Of a stretch of DNA of 64,000 nt, positions 12,167 to 24,793 are shown in pieces; positions within the stretch are counted from its first letter, which is position 1; every line of letters begins with the position of its first letter. The notes beneath the pieces were generated by a model. The model worked only from the letters and a program-made list of their open reading frames with translations. It was not told where the DNA came from and ran no database searches. The DNA comes from Atherix ibis. Its lineage: Eukaryota > Arthropoda > Insecta > Diptera > Athericidae. Made by a program: the position numbers and the translations under genes. The stretch spans positions 50,853,920-50,917,919 of the forward strand of contig OY282606.1 of assembly GCA_958298945.1 (NCBI GenBank). The letters are read 5' to 3'.

Positions 12167-15100
12167 TACACTAGATCAGTAATAGTTTGTTAAATTTCAT
12201 ATTTAAAAGATCACTTATTTATAAATTTATTAAATCTTAATTTAACACATTCTTTTAACAAGAGAGATGTTTCTATAGAACATGTGATAAGACTTACAAT
12301 TTATTGTAGATGCAATATTGTTTTAAATTTTAATTTAGATTGTTAAAAAAATTATTAAAAATATTACATTAATTAAAGTATTATCCATAATATTAGAAAC
12401 ATATAAAGACATTTTTGGAGGTAGTTTTCTTAAGATTATCAAATAAAACTATTTAAAAAAAAATTATTTCATAGAAAAACTTACCAAAATTGTGGTATTT
12501 TCTTATATCTTATGTTAAAAAATGTCTTCCTATATTAAAATAGAAAAATTTTAAATTTTTTATGCAAAATAAAATTTTTTTCTTAAGTTTTTAAATTAAT
12601 ATGCATAGTTTCTTTTGAAGAGCAAACTTTTCGGAAATGCCCCAACTTCAAAACTACAAGAGAACATTTTTTTTTTTTTCGGGAAAAATATGTATTTGAA
12701 ATGAAATAAATCTTATTGCTTGTTATTATCGTGACCTCATAAGTCAATCTACGAATTTTCTAAGAATTATTACATGATCTGGCTAAGGCGAAACTTAGTA
12801 GAACTAAAAATATAGAAAGCACTGAGAAAATATAAGATGTTTCATATTCTCTCTTTTACTCTCACTCTTTTTCCTTCTCTGTCTTCCCGTTTCTCCGCCA
12901 TCATATCTTTGTGGTATATACGAGTACAGGCACTCACTCATGTGTGGTTCAGATATTCACCATCATGGCGGTTCATTTTACGCCATAATTTGAGAAAAAA
13001 TTTCTTTAAAAAAAAGTTCATTGCTTTAAGATCCCGCCATTGATATAATCCATCATCGTTGATAGTTTGTACATTTTAAATTGTGCAATGAATACCAAAA
13101 AACGAAAACGATACCAAAGATACTGTCTTAGAGGCTCTCAGCATTTATTGGCTGGCAACCCTTGAAATCCTAGATACTCGTACCTTAAAACATTAGATAC
13201 CTTGAAGACAGTACCTTTTATCTTTAGATTAATGATCATATCGCAATGGGATTCAGCTTCCACTTACCATAGTTTGTCACGAGTACTTGGACACTAAATC
13301 TGTGTCTGGTTTATATTGTAGACCACTTCCTTGGAACTATCCGTCGTATGACTTTATGAATTTGAATACTTTCTGAATCATCGGAAAAGTTGGATACATA
13401 CTGAGATAACCTGAACTTAGTGACCATCAACGTATCCTACGTGAATGATCATTTCATATATTGGTACTCGTACAACCACATTCCAATGCAGATGAAATTT
13501 TAGAAGTACAACTCATGATAATACTGTAGGGGAGCATAGTGCACCGCCTAGTCAATCGCTAGTTAGTCGTTTGGTAATTAGTCGTCAGTAATTTTAATTT
13601 GACTCAATGTGTGGGGTGATTTTTCTCTGTCCCGTTGCACTGCATGACATTTTCAAATCAAAAACTAGTTTCACGGTTCCATTGGTAGAAGCATAATTTA
13701 CTCTCGACGACTTGGAATTGGAGATATTCTTACTATTCCGCGATGTTGTTATACTGCAATTAAGCGATGATTCTTCGATACCCAACACATGTTATATCCT
13801 GTTTGTTTTTTCTTCAATGTTGCATTTTTATAAATTGTTCTGCGTTTTATTAGTAAAATTTCCTTTTTTTCTTGTTACTAGTTCATAACCATTCCTAATG
13901 TTGCTGGGTTGTTTTTATATGATAGAATGTAGGAAAAGTCAAAGATTGTCTTCTTGTGCACTCGTATTTCTTGTTTCCGTGTTCGACAGTACTTCATCTT
14001 GGAACCGAACCAAACCGAACGCTTAATTAGTATCTGAGAATATTTATGGAAGCATGCGGGTTTCGAACATTATTTAGAAATTTCATAATGCAACGCCATA
14101 CTGGTGGCAATATTAGCTCTCGTATTTCGTTTTCACGAATCGTATAATGGGGTTTCATCATATTTTAATTGAATAAGTTGGCCAACTGAAGAAGAAATGG
14201 TAAAGAACGAATGAACGATGGTGTTTGGTGTTGATGCTTTACTATAATTATAATGCCTTATTGCGGTTGTCTTATAAAATTCTACACTAAGTCAAGAAGA
14301 AAAAAATTGTAAATAATATAGAAAATCTTCTTCTATGTATTATGCTTATTAAATCTATTTGCCATTTATCTCTAGGCAGGATTGTCATATTTTTTTAATG
14401 ACAAAAAAAACTTATTATTTTACTGTGTATACTTTCAAATGGAATTAATCAATTAAAAAATATATCCTTTAATCGTGATAATTTTTTAAAACTCAAATTA
14501 GAGACTTTTCTTTTACAAATCTTCAAAAAAAAATTAGTAATTCTTACAATGCTTGCTTTGTTTTTATTTTATTAAATTTTGTAGATGAAATTGAGCTCAT
14601 TCTACTGCAAAAGCCTTTAATTGTCATACAATCGTAAATCTTTTTGTTAACTTATTTATAAGCCCTTTTTGGACTTGAGCCCTTAATGTGTTGAAATTTC
14701 CTATTAGAAATTTTATTGTACTTCAATCTTAATATCCACTAAGGTCTCACCTATTTTATTTCCGTGTATCCATGTTAGGATCAACAGGATGTTTATTTTA
14801 TTGGTGCAGCATCCTGTATAATTTTTAAAATTTAATTTTTACGTTATGGAGAAGGAACTTAATTCCTATTCGAACCATATTTAGATGACATACATTTGGG
14901 CTGATGAAATTATAGTTTTATGTATGACTGACTTGGTTATTCAGTATATTAATTTATACCAGCACAATCTTATAATCGATAAGTTAAGTTTTCTCACTCT
15001 TAATGCTTTAGTTAAAGTTAGCAATTCTTTCTAAATATATGAAATTACTAACAATCTTAAAGCTTTTTTAACAAAAGCTTGATTATCGATTAATTAATAG

Positions 15101-15263
15101 AAGTCCGTTTAAAGCATGCATAAGCGACATTTATTTTCTAACAAAATATAAGCATATTATTAGTCTTCATTTTGTTCATGTAGATTAATGGTGTAAAAAC
15201 AAAAAAGACTGTTTTAATAAATATATTGACTTCGAAAAATAAAGTTTTTTTTACCTAAAACTA
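12167..15263. other. AT-rich spacer, no supported gene
   Basis: About 3.1 kb. 13050-13600 has a less extreme base composition, with many short words such as actcgta and gagtac. The minus-strand frame 13594-13788 (64 codons) is not one I recognise and has no clear splice signals. I see no transposon termini. Confidence 0.55.
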
Positions 15264-16525
15264 CGAAGTCTGTTGAAAAAGTATCGCGAATTTGGAATTT
15301 CCGCGGGTTACGTATATTCGATTTTCGGTTTTTTGTGTCGTTATGTTGGTACTCATGTCTCTCACTTATGCCGACAAGTTCGGCCATTTTGAATTTTCAG
15401 TTAATTTTTGACAGCTGTTTTGCTTGCACGTGTTCTGCCTCATCTTCAATTTTTGCTCAATTTCGACCAAAAACAGCATCGCATTAACATTGCTAAGGAG
15501 CTGTTGAAATCTGTATCAAATTTTGTGTAAAAACAAAATTAATTGCGCGGACGCATTCCGAATGTTGACTGTGGCATATGATGAAGCTACTTTCAACCGA
15601 AGCAATGTTTTTCGGTGCTATAAAATGTTCTCAGAGGGCGTAGAAGATGTGAACGACGAAAAGCGTTTCGGACGCCCAAACACGTCAACAACAGACGAAA
15701 ACATTGATGAAGTGAAGAAAATAGTATTGAACAATCGTCGAATCACCTTCAGAGAGGTTGCTGAGGACTTAAACATATCGATTAGCTCCCATTCGATTTT
15801 TACCAATAACTCGGGCGTGAGACGGGTCGCCGCGAAATTCGTACCAAAACTGCTCAATTTCTACCAAAAACAGCATCGCTTTAACATTTCTAAGGAGCTG
15901 TTGGACTCTGTCTGCTACAACCCAACTTTGCTCCAAAGGGTCAGAAGGTTACGACGTGGAAACCAAAGCTCAATCATCCCAATGGAAGCTGCCGCACGAA
16001 CCAATACTGAAAAAACCGCGCCAAGTTCGGTCGAATGTGAAGGTTTTGCTTACAGTTCGATTGCATGAGCGTGGAACATCATGAGTTCTTGCCACAGGGG
16101 TAGAATGGTCAATAAGAAATATTACCTGCAAGTTATGCGCAAGTTGCGCGAAGCACTACCCCAGAAATGCCCGGATTTGTGGAAGAACAAAAATTGCACC
16201 ATGATAACACCCCTGCTCACGTATTGCTACGCGCGCATTTTTGGCCAAAAACAACACATTAATAATACCGCAGCCACCGTATTCCCCAGATCTGGCCACG
16301 TGTGAATTTTTCGTGTTCCAGAAACTGAAGAGCCCCATGAAAGGATGACGCTACGCTACGGTTGAGGAGATAAAGACGGCATCGAAGGAGGAACTGAACA
16401 AGATCACAAAAAATGATTTTTTTAAGTGCTTCGGGGATTGGAAATCTGGTGGGGATTACTTTGATGGGGACAAAAATAATATTTGAAAAAACACAAAATT
16501 CACGATACTTTTTGAACAGACCTCG
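15264..16525 (+). mobile_element. Family B mariner, full length with both termini
   Basis: This is the most complete B copy: cgaagtctgttgaaaaagta at 15264 (TA 15262-15263) and ctttttgaacagacctcg ending at 16525 (TA 16526-16527), 1262 bp. The 5' UTR (15300-15455) is the block that is duplicated in inverted form in the rearranged B copies. At 15458-15508 a piece of coding sequence from the middle of the transposase sits in front of the ORF, where the start codon should be. Confidence 0.92.
15507..16486 (+). pseudogene. Family B mariner transposase, broken
   Basis: This is a mariner DD34D transposase related to the GVQW/FLJ37770-like lineage. In order: IKFCVKNKINCADAFRMLTV, FRCYKMFSEGVEDVNDEKRF, GRPNTSTTDENIDEVKKIV, FREVAEDLNISISSHSIF (the second HTH), and VRRVAAKFVPKLLNF. 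After LLQRV about 25 bases are missing, removing the TGDESW motif with the first catalytic Asp and shifting the frame. Downstream pieces in other frames are KKYYLQVMRKLREALPQKCP, HHDNTPAHVLL-like sequence (second Asp) and the FFVFQKLKSPMKG region. The C-terminus ends GDYFDGDKNNI before a TGA. The original MDQ start has been replaced by the duplicated 51-bp block. Confidence 0.88.
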
Positions 16526-18299
16526 TATACGTATATCTGAAAATTTCAAAAAAAAATAATAATAATAAACCACCCCTAAAATCTAACGAAATGTTTATTT
16601 ACCTGTTCTTGCATTTTTTTTTCTTTTTCTTTTGTTTTTTTTTAAAAAGTATTGTTTACCTACACGAAGCCACGCGCCATTAAAAAATTTTATCGTGTCC
16701 CAATAGAGTCAATTGCATACGCGACCAAGTATACAATTAATTAATTTCAGAAATGTCGAAATCCAATAAGAAAAGAACAGCAAAAAAAAATGCACAAAAT
16801 AAAAAAAAAAGGTTAAAAAAAATTAAGGCTGGAAGACAAAGTTTAGCCTTGCAGAAAATATCTCTCAGGTGCGATTAATCAAACTAGTTGATTATTGGCA
16901 GCACAGATTGTGGCACCATCTTTAGATTGCGTAGCTAATCCACCCAATCCCCGAGCACATTGATCACTTACGTATCGTAGGCGCATATTACCACCCATGC
17001 ATGCATACATTCATGATTCACATCCATGGAAGGCATGCAAACAATGCACACTAATTTGTCATTCACCACAAAAGTATGCAAAAAAATTATGTTTCGTTTT
17101 GCTTACTCTAACATTTAATTTGTATTCGTCTATTTTTACTTGTTTGCAACCATATTTTGGCCTTCATTAAATTTTTATTTTCCATCCTTTTTTCGTCTAA
17201 TTCTTCTTCTTCAAAAAAACCAATAGTAAGAATACCACATGCTGCACATATACAAATGCGTTGATTATTATTGCACTGGGGAACTATGCGTGTTGAATTG
17301 TAATCGATGATAATCAGTTTGCTTATTGATGGATGACCTTCTCTTTTTCCTTTTCACACATTAAAGTTTTGTCACCTTTTGCATCACATTTTTTAATTCT
17401 GTCACTCGTCCGCAATCAACTTTTTACCAATTTCCTAAATGCTCAATATTTATTAACCCTACTTTTATTGTTTTATTTTGCAGATTCCTTTTTTTATTGA
17501 TTAAAAACGAATTTTTGTTTTTTTATTTTAATAAATTATTCCGATCGCAATTGAATTGAATGCAATTAGAGTGCACTACAAATATTATAAATTATCTGAT
17601 ATTGAGATACAAGAAAAAGATACGAAAAAAACGTGATGCGATTCGGTGTAGAAACACACTTATACGAATGTAATCAAACAAATACATATGAGGTTCGATA
17701 TGTATTTATTGAAAAATGAAGCTCAAAAATATAAATATTCGAAGACAACAACAAAAAAAGCCATGTAAAAACCAAGAGTTATTTATGCGACAAACAGTAG
17801 TCGTGTCATCCATCGTTACTTATTGTATTTAAACTGATTGGATTTTGACAAGTGAGGTGACAGGTAGACGGACATTTTGAAATATTTGAAATCGATTGGA
17901 GGAAATTTTGAATAAAATTTTATTTATTCGGTAAATTATTTTAAGTGAATTTTCTCTTATTTTCTCATATTTAGTTGTATGAAAAATATGAATTTTTTAT
18001 AATTTCATTTCTAACAATGAAATTTAAATTCTTAACGCCACGATAACTCAAGCCATTTGGATACAACTAACATAAAGGTCAGTTTGGCTATTTTAAAAAT
18101 TGGATTCGAACCCAGAACAACTGCGTTCCAGAGCTTAATTAGGACACAAAAAATATAATTAATTTTTATGATAATAATAATTAGTCTTGTCCTTGTTTTC
18201 ATAATAAGTCCTTAGCAATAAGCAATACAAACTCTTGATGTAGTTTAAGAAGAGGATACTTTAAAGATCATTTGTTATAAGCTGTCAATAATTGGGGAA
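16526..18299. other. AT-rich spacer, no supported gene
   Basis: About 1.8 kb of apparently unique DNA, with poly(T)/poly(A) runs near 16610-16650 and 16800. 16990-17090 has clustered catg/catgcat words. A tRNA-like B-box lies at 18102-18113. I see no coding frame of interest. Confidence 0.55.
18083..18147 (-). repeat. Possible tRNA-derived (SINE-like) remnant
   Basis: The minus strand contains gggttcgaatcc at 18113-18102, an exact pol III B-box, preceded by ctctggaacgcagttgttct. I cannot fold a whole tRNA from it, and the A-box is poor. It may be a SINE head or chance. A second B-box-like site in the same orientation is at 43721-43737. Confidence 0.3.
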
Positions 18300-19170
18300 A
18301 TTTTGCTACTCACAAGTACTTCTAGCTACTCGCAGCTACTCTTGCCCATACAAATGAGTACTTCGCATGAGTAGTTATGCATACAATTTACAGTAGGAGG
18401 ATTTTAGTTCTCTTAGGGGATTTGTTGGTTATGTTGAAGTGTCATATTTTGGTTTTTATTGTTTATGTTTACTTTATTCGTGCAGCAAAAGCGAAAAAGA
18501 AATAGAAAAGAAATAGAAAAAAATAATTCCACATTTATTAACTGACTGCTTAACAGATTGTGACATTTGACTTAATTTAACTTATTTAATATATTTAAAA
18601 GTATAGAACGTGTTGCAGCCCTATCATATAGCGTAATATTTGCTTTTAATTTCTAACATTGTCATACATTCGTTTTTAAGCTTATTCTTAACCTTTTCTT
18701 TGGTTTTCGTTTCACCTTGTGGTACCGGTAGAAACTACGCCATTTTACTTATACATTTCGCGTTGTTGTTGGAATCTCCTTTAAATAAAAGTAATCTGGT
18801 TATCTGTACTTGCGGAAAATAAAATTAAATTTTTATTATTACATACCAAAATATTTAACGCCTCTGTCTGTCAGAATGTTTTCCCAAAATTTTTTCTTAT
18901 TTCTCCTTTTGAAATATTCCTCCTTTCGGTTGGCATAAATATTTATCAATGCTTTGCCCTCGTTATAGGTCCATTTCTTAGATATTACGAGTATGTAATA
19001 TTTATCTAATTCAAAGATTCTCCGAAACACATCCACTCCACTTCACGTTGACAATCTGAATAAACTCAGTATTTTGAGGTTATATTTTACTTCTGCCAGT
19101 AAGCTCTGCGTTCCATTGGGCAAGTACTCCCAAATACTTGCGAGTAGTAATATAGTCCCAATGGAAGACA
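18300..19170. mobile_element. Possible DNA transposon remnant with a Myb/SANT-like ORF
   Basis: The left side (18304-18350) reads gctactcacaagtacttcta, then gctactcgcagctactcttg, then ccca. The right side (19116-19150), read in reverse, gives ctactcgcaagtatttggga and gtacttgccca, so the two sides look like diverged inverted repeats. An inverted ttccattggg/cccaatggaa pair also brackets the right end (19111 and 19157). Between them is a minus-strand Myb/SANT-like ORF, the usual companion of PIF/Harbinger-type transposons. No transposase is visible and I could not define a target duplication, so this is tentative. Confidence 0.3.
18839..19036 (-). CDS. Short ORF with a Myb/SANT-like (trihelix) DNA-binding motif
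   Basis: The minus strand encodes 65 residues. The core KKWTYNEGKALINIYANRKE, EYFKRRNKKKFWENIL matches the pattern W-T-x-x-E-x-x-x-L-I-x-x-Y ... K-K-x-x-W-x-x-I of Myb/SANT-like (MADF/trihelix-type) domains. These bind DNA in host regulators and in the accessory protein of Harbinger-type transposons. The frame ends just after a GTATGT sequence at about 18846-18841, which could be a splice donor, so the ORF may be one exon of a longer gene. Family assignment rests only on the aromatic/hydrophobic spacing. It could still be a relic or a host exon. Confidence 0.35.
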   Translation of the reverse strand: MDVFRRIFELDKYYILVISKKWTYNEGKALINIYANRKEEYFKRRNKKKFWENILTDRGVKYFGM

Positions 19171-19426
19171 GCTAATTATATCCTGCATTAGAGTAGATGA
19201 TAACGATGTCTATTAAATAATGAAATTATAAAATTAAAATCATTTTGTCAGATTGTTGATAAAATTAACCTTAATGGACAATAAGAATCTTTTATCTTCA
19301 TGGATACATATGATTTTCTCCAGACAGCAGCCTACACTGGATATATTTTTGGTAGCTGAATTTATAACAAACCATCATTGTAGACAAAGTGGAGTCGAAG
19401 GGCTTTTAGGATTACCAAAGTATGTA

Positions 19427-20637
19427 CGAGGATCTATTTTGTCCTCTTCAAAGTAATCCCCATCAGATATTATACACTTGAGCCAACTTTTTTTCCAATC
19501 CTCGAAGAACTTCAAAAAATCATTTTTTGTGATCCTCCTTCGATGCCGTCTTTATCTCCTCAATCAGAGCGCAGTGTCGTGATTTCATGGGACTCTTCAG
19601 TTTCGAGAACAAGAAAAAGCCATAGGCGGCCAGATCTGAGGCATACGGTGGCTGCGGCATGATTAGTGTTTTGTTTTTGGCCAAACATTCGCGCACAAGC
19701 AACGATACGAGAGCAGGGGTGTTATTATGGTGCAAAAACCAATTTTTGTTCTTCCGCAAATGCGGGCGTTTCTGGGGGATTGCTTCAAGCAACTTGCACA
19801 TCACGAACAGGTAATATTCCATATTGACCATTTTACCCTGTGGAAAGAACTCATGATGCAACACTTTCCTGCAATCGAAGAAAACTGTAAGCAAAACCTT
19901 CACATTCGACCGAACTTGGGGCGCTTTTTTCGGTCTTGGCTTATGTGGCAGCTTTCATTGGGATGATTGAGTTTTGGTTTCCATGTCATAACCTTATGAC
20001 CCTCTGGAACAAATTTGGGTCATCGCGGACAGAGTCCAACAGCTCCTTAGCAATATAAAAGCGATGCTGTTTTTGGTCGAAACTGAGCAATTTTGGTACG
20101 AATTTCGCGGCGACCTGTCTCACGCCCAAATCATTGGTAAAAATCAAATGTCACGAGCCAATCGATATGTTTAAGTCTTCAGCAACTTCTCTAAAGGTGA
20201 TTCGACGATTGGTCAATACTATTTTCTTCACTTCATCAATGTTTTCGTCTGTTGTTGACGACGCTCTTCGTCGTTCACATCTTCTCTGCCCACTGAGAAC
20301 ATTTTGTACCACCGATAAACGTTGCTTCGGTCCAAGGTAGCTTCACCATATGCTACAGTCAACATTCGGAATGCGTCCGCACAATTAATTTTGTTTTTTC
20401 ACACAAAATTTGATGCAGACTCTTTGATCCATTTTTTGGAATGGGCAAAAATCGAAGATCAGCCAAAACACGTGCAAGCAAAGCAGCTGGCAAAAATTAA
20501 CTGAACTTTGAAAATGGCCGAACTTGTCGGCATAAGTGAGAGACATGAGTACCAACATAACTCCACAAAAAATCGAAAATCGAATATACGTAACCAGCGG
20601 AAATTCAAAATTTGCGATGATTTTTTAACTGACTTCA
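19427..20637 (-). mobile_element. Family B mariner, near full length
   Basis: Minus-strand copy of 1211 bp. The left (3') end keeps only cgagg of the terminal repeat (after TA 19425-19426) before jumping to the 3' UTR words atctattttgtcc. The right (5') end reads ...ttttttaactgacttca before TA 20638-20639. The 5' UTR (20500-20610) is intact and normally oriented, so this copy does not carry the N-terminal deletion seen in several others. Confidence 0.88.
19445..20432 (-). pseudogene. Family B mariner transposase, broken
   Basis: Starts with MDQ...CIKFCVKK at 20432. In successive frames it reads TDENIDEVKKIVLTNRRIT, REVAEDLNISIGS, VRQVAAKFVPKLLSFDQKQH, KELLDSVRDDPNLFQRV, then DCRKVLHHEFFPQGKMVNME, YYLFVMCKLLEAIPQKRP, NNTPALVSLLVRECLAKN, YASDLAAYGFFLFSKLKSPM and IEEIKTASKEDHKK. 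In the second-catalytic-Asp motif, HHDNAPAH has become HHNNTPAL (D to N). In the third, PCDFFLF has become AYGFFLF (D to G). The first-Asp motif TGDESW is deleted, so all three catalytic positions are gone. Confidence 0.87.
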
Positions 20638-23600
20638 TATAGAAGCTGTACTCAAAATTGTCACATCTGTAATATTTTAATTCAATAGACCTAGACCACT
20701 AATGGCAATGAAAATAATTGAAATAAAAAATAATTTTGTTAAAAAAACTAAACTGGTTTTTACTTGCTTTACAAAACTAGGCCCGTCAAAAAAAAATAGT
20801 ACATTCTGATTGATAGAAGTTGAAGGAAATTTTTTGATTTGGAAAATTTTTTGTTGATGTGTTACGAATTTGACGGTCTGATTGTCACCCTCTTGGTTGG
20901 TAATCAGACTGGTACCATTTGCAAAAAAAATATCTGCTACTTTTGACTATTTCATTAAATAATTTAAATTTTGGTTTTTTTTAAAATAATGTACACTCTA
21001 ATAACAGCAAATGACAACACAAGAAAATATATATATTTTTTTGAAAATGTACAATTATCAAAAAAAGCCTGAATATAAGAAATATAATAGAGAAAACTGT
21101 AACTAGAGAGATCACAATAAAAATGAATACAAGAAGATGATATAAATTTGTTAAAAGGGGGTTGGTGCGGGTTGAAATAGAGGAGAATCGAGGGGCCTTA
21201 AGATAATTTTTCGTTGGAGAATGAGATAATGTAATAACAAATATTTCTTTTCCAAAAGTCTTGGAAAACGTCTTACTTGCTTTTTAAAATGTCCAATAAA
21301 AATTGCCGACACACTCTCGCCATATTTCTTCGGAATCCCATATAAATCACCATCTAATCCCTCATGCTATATCATTTGGGGCCGCATTCGATTCTATACA
21401 CTATAATAGTATCTATAGTATAGCCCAATTTATATACAGTGTGATTCGGTGATGTACGATGCGATGCGGTGTCATACGATCCGATGCGGTACGGTACGAT
21501 AGCTGCTATATAATAGGGTACAATGGAATAAACGATGCGATAGGGGAAGGGGTGTTAAAATGGTTTTTCGTGCAAAAATTTTCCGTGGAGTATTTCTCTT
21601 TGGTACTTTTATATTTTTAGTCTTATTTTCTGTTATATTTTTTATTCCGACACATTCTTTACTGATACTTTTTCTTGTCTTTTTTTGTTACCCTCTTGAC
21701 GATTTTTGGGTGAGTCCTGGCTTACGTTGTTTTGTTCGTTTATTGTTGGAGAATAAAATAAAGGAATGAAGGTGTATGTGAGTTATATAGATTACTATTC
21801 GTATATCAGTATTTGACGTACATAGCTACGTACACACATATATATTGTCGTCTCCTTGAAAAATGAAGATTCCCAGGATGCTGTATTGAAAAAAAATTTT
21901 CTTATTTTATTTATTTCCGTTTTGTTATTTTTTCCCAATTTTTTTTGGCGCTTCTTTTGCATGTGTCCTTTTCTGTCAGTAATATATCCTCGACAGAAGA
22001 AATATATTTAACTACGTGTATTTTTCTATATATATTTATTTGTTTTAAGTTTTTTTTTTTTTTTTGTTGGGTATTTTCCCCAATTTTGTTTGGTATTTTT
22101 TGTAGTTGTTGGTTGGGCAAATTCTTTTAGTAGAAAGCAATCCATCCACTATCTGCCAAGTACCAAATGCTACCAATTTATATACTAGAAAAATTTCACC
22201 ACATCTCTCACTGGTAGTATGCTCCCCATACTCACACTGTAAGGATGTAATGGAATGTAAGAAAATCCGAATCAGAAGGTGCAAGTGAAAAGCTACTAGG
22301 GGACTATGGGTATTTGGTGGTATTGGCCAAAGTGGCGATAAAGGATCATAGTGAACCATAGCTATGGCGTAATGGAGAAAAAAAAGGGGTAGAAAAAGGT
22401 GGAGTTATCCACATTTGTCGGCATTATTTTTGCTCGTTTCTGAATCCCATTTTTTATGTCACTTTTTAAGTGGATGGCTTCTGTGCGTTCAGAATAAAAT
22501 TTATGGATTTACTTGTTTATTTATTTGTTATTCGTATGAGTTATTTTCTAAAAAAAAATTCTTTGGTTTATTTTACTTCTAATCAAATATATTGTGTTGA
22601 AAAAAATTAAATAATTATAATTAACAATAATATTTTGAACAATTTATTTTTAATAAAAATTTGTCTCTTTAGCACAAAAATAAAAATTTACTATAACAAA
22701 AACACTATTAAAAGCAATTTGCGGTAAAAATTTTCAAGGAAGTTTAATTAATTAAACTGTATTACTTTTTTTTTGGATTTTTCTCTTATTCTATTCTTAC
22801 AATATGTTTAACATTATACAGTATATAAATTCATAGTATAATTCATAAATTAATTTACTTCTAAATATGAATGAAAATAAATGCACCCTATCCAATTTTA
22901 AATAACTTTTCATATACATCAAGGTACATTAAATGCATTCCATTGCAATATCTAAAATACAAATAAACATTGAATCTGTATTTAAATACAAAAACATCGA
23001 CTAATGTCTCATATTTGCTAATATTTACTAATTTTAGAATAACCAGTTTCTGTGGTTAATTAGTAGAAGACGAATGGACTGAAGTTTTGTTGGAAAAGTA
23101 AGTTTTACAAAGATGTACACAGTATTGTAACTGGCAATATTATTCCTGCCCTTCTATAATGAGACTAAAGTACTTTCCTTTCTTTATGGGCGTATGGGAT
23201 CTGAAATGAATGCAAGATTAAAGAGTCATGGACCAAGAAGAATTCCAAGTACTCAAGAGAATCCACCCGCATCTATTATCGTCAAACAATGGAAATCTAT
23301 TTTGCATTGTTATGATACGAGAATATCCTGGTTGATTATAGTGCTCGTGGGTAGGAATTCATCTACAGAAACTGGTAACGTCCTGAAAGTAGAGTCCAGA
23401 CTATGGTTAAGACTGGCGTTATATTATTAGTTTAGCTCCTTTCCATTGGAGAACTTTTCATGAAAAGGATAATATTGCGGATAGATACAAAGCATTTTAC
23501 AAAATACGACGAAAGAAGTTCATAGAAAACTTTTCCAGTTTATAAATCTTGTTGCGTTTCATAAACCCGGCGAGTATGTATTAATATGCGAAGTGTAAAT

Positions 23601-24680
23601 ATTTCAAGTCCAAATATGGTCTTCTTCTAATGAAAACTAAGTGAATAGTCCGATCGTCTTAAGTTTGAGCATAATTATGTGAAATAAAGTGACAAATTGT
23701 CTTCCCTTGTCCTCTGGTTCTAATATATATTTTTTTTAAAAAAATTTTAAATAAAGAAAACAATATATTTTTTTTTTAATTAAAAAATAACATTTTATCT
23801 TTTAGCAAAATATTTGCAGAAAATCTTAAAATATCGCATGGCAGAAGAGTTCATTCACTTGTATTTCAAGCTATTTTTACCTTACTTGTTTAGATCATTT
23901 TTGCAGACATTTTGTAAAATAATCTTCTTGGATTTATACATTTCAGAATTTTGTTTAATTGCATCTTTGCTTAAGCCTTTGATGTGTTATTTCTCTGATC
24001 TAGTAATAAAAGAAGAATTATTACAGTCGAAATTTGAATTCACATTTCGTTCTTTTACCGACAGGATTTGTTAGAATTTCTATTCTACAAAAATAGATGC
24101 AGATTAGGAGATTTCCATCTGAACAAGGGAATATTTTCCTTGATATCGCGAATAGTAGGCAAAATTTATTTCACTAATTTAATCTTGTCTTTTCATATTG
24201 CAATATTTTCAAAATATTTATACAAAATAATAATAAAACCAAGACCAATATTGTAATTTAATTTCGCATAACCCAATAAATTTAATATTAGCTTTATCTT
24301 ATTTTCAATTTTTATAATGTTTTAGCTTTGTTATTTTCATTAATCAAATATTGATTTTTTTTAAATAATTTTCTATATTTTTATAGAAATTTTTAAAATT
24401 TTAATACACAAATTTGCTTAAGTACAGAGTTTTAAGAATTAGTACTCAGTAATAAATAATTTGTAGTAATACTCCTAAGTCAGTCGTAAAATATAAAAAA
24501 GTTTTATATATTTTTGTTTTCATTCAAGTACACTATCAGTTTGTGCTTAACAGAATTTATACTTTAAAATTGGAAGTTAAAAAATTAGATACATCATAAT
24601 GATTATAGATATAACCAAATCTTTTAAATCAATAGTTTGTAGTAGAATATTTGAAAAGAATCTTATAAAAAAAGGCTATA
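20638..24680. other. AT-rich spacer, no supported gene
   Basis: About 4 kb. 21420-21510 has a degenerate cgatgcg/cgatccg-type repeat and 22048-22066 a T run. Plus-strand frames at 21560 and 23194 and minus-strand frames at 22045 and 21911 show no motif I recognise, and their composition follows the local base bias. Part of this could be intron of a host gene. Confidence 0.55.
21440..21505. repeat. Degenerate cgatgcg-type short tandem repeat
   Basis: Words gatgtacgatgcgatgcggt, gtcatacgatccgatgcggt and acggtacgat follow one another with a unit of about 5 to 10 bases. A related tract in the opposite orientation is at 57899-57945. Confidence 0.5.
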
Positions 24681-24793
24681 CCACCTTGATCAAAAAGTTC
24701 CCGGAACGATGGGAGTGTAGCGCTCCCATCGTTCCGTTTTGATTTCTGTTTTTTTTTGTTAAGTTGGTATATTTGTTGTTGATATTCCCTCTT
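24681..24793 (+). mobile_element. Extra 5' end of family D mariner
   Basis: The family D terminal repeat ccaccttgatcaaaaagtt starts at 24681 after TA 24679-24680. It is followed by the same 5' UTR (tttttttttgttaagttggt, then ttgttgatattc) seen at 25275-25320 in the main D copy, and it stops abruptly at about 24790. It also holds a perfect 14-bp hairpin (24702-24715 with 24723-24736). Confidence 0.88.
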
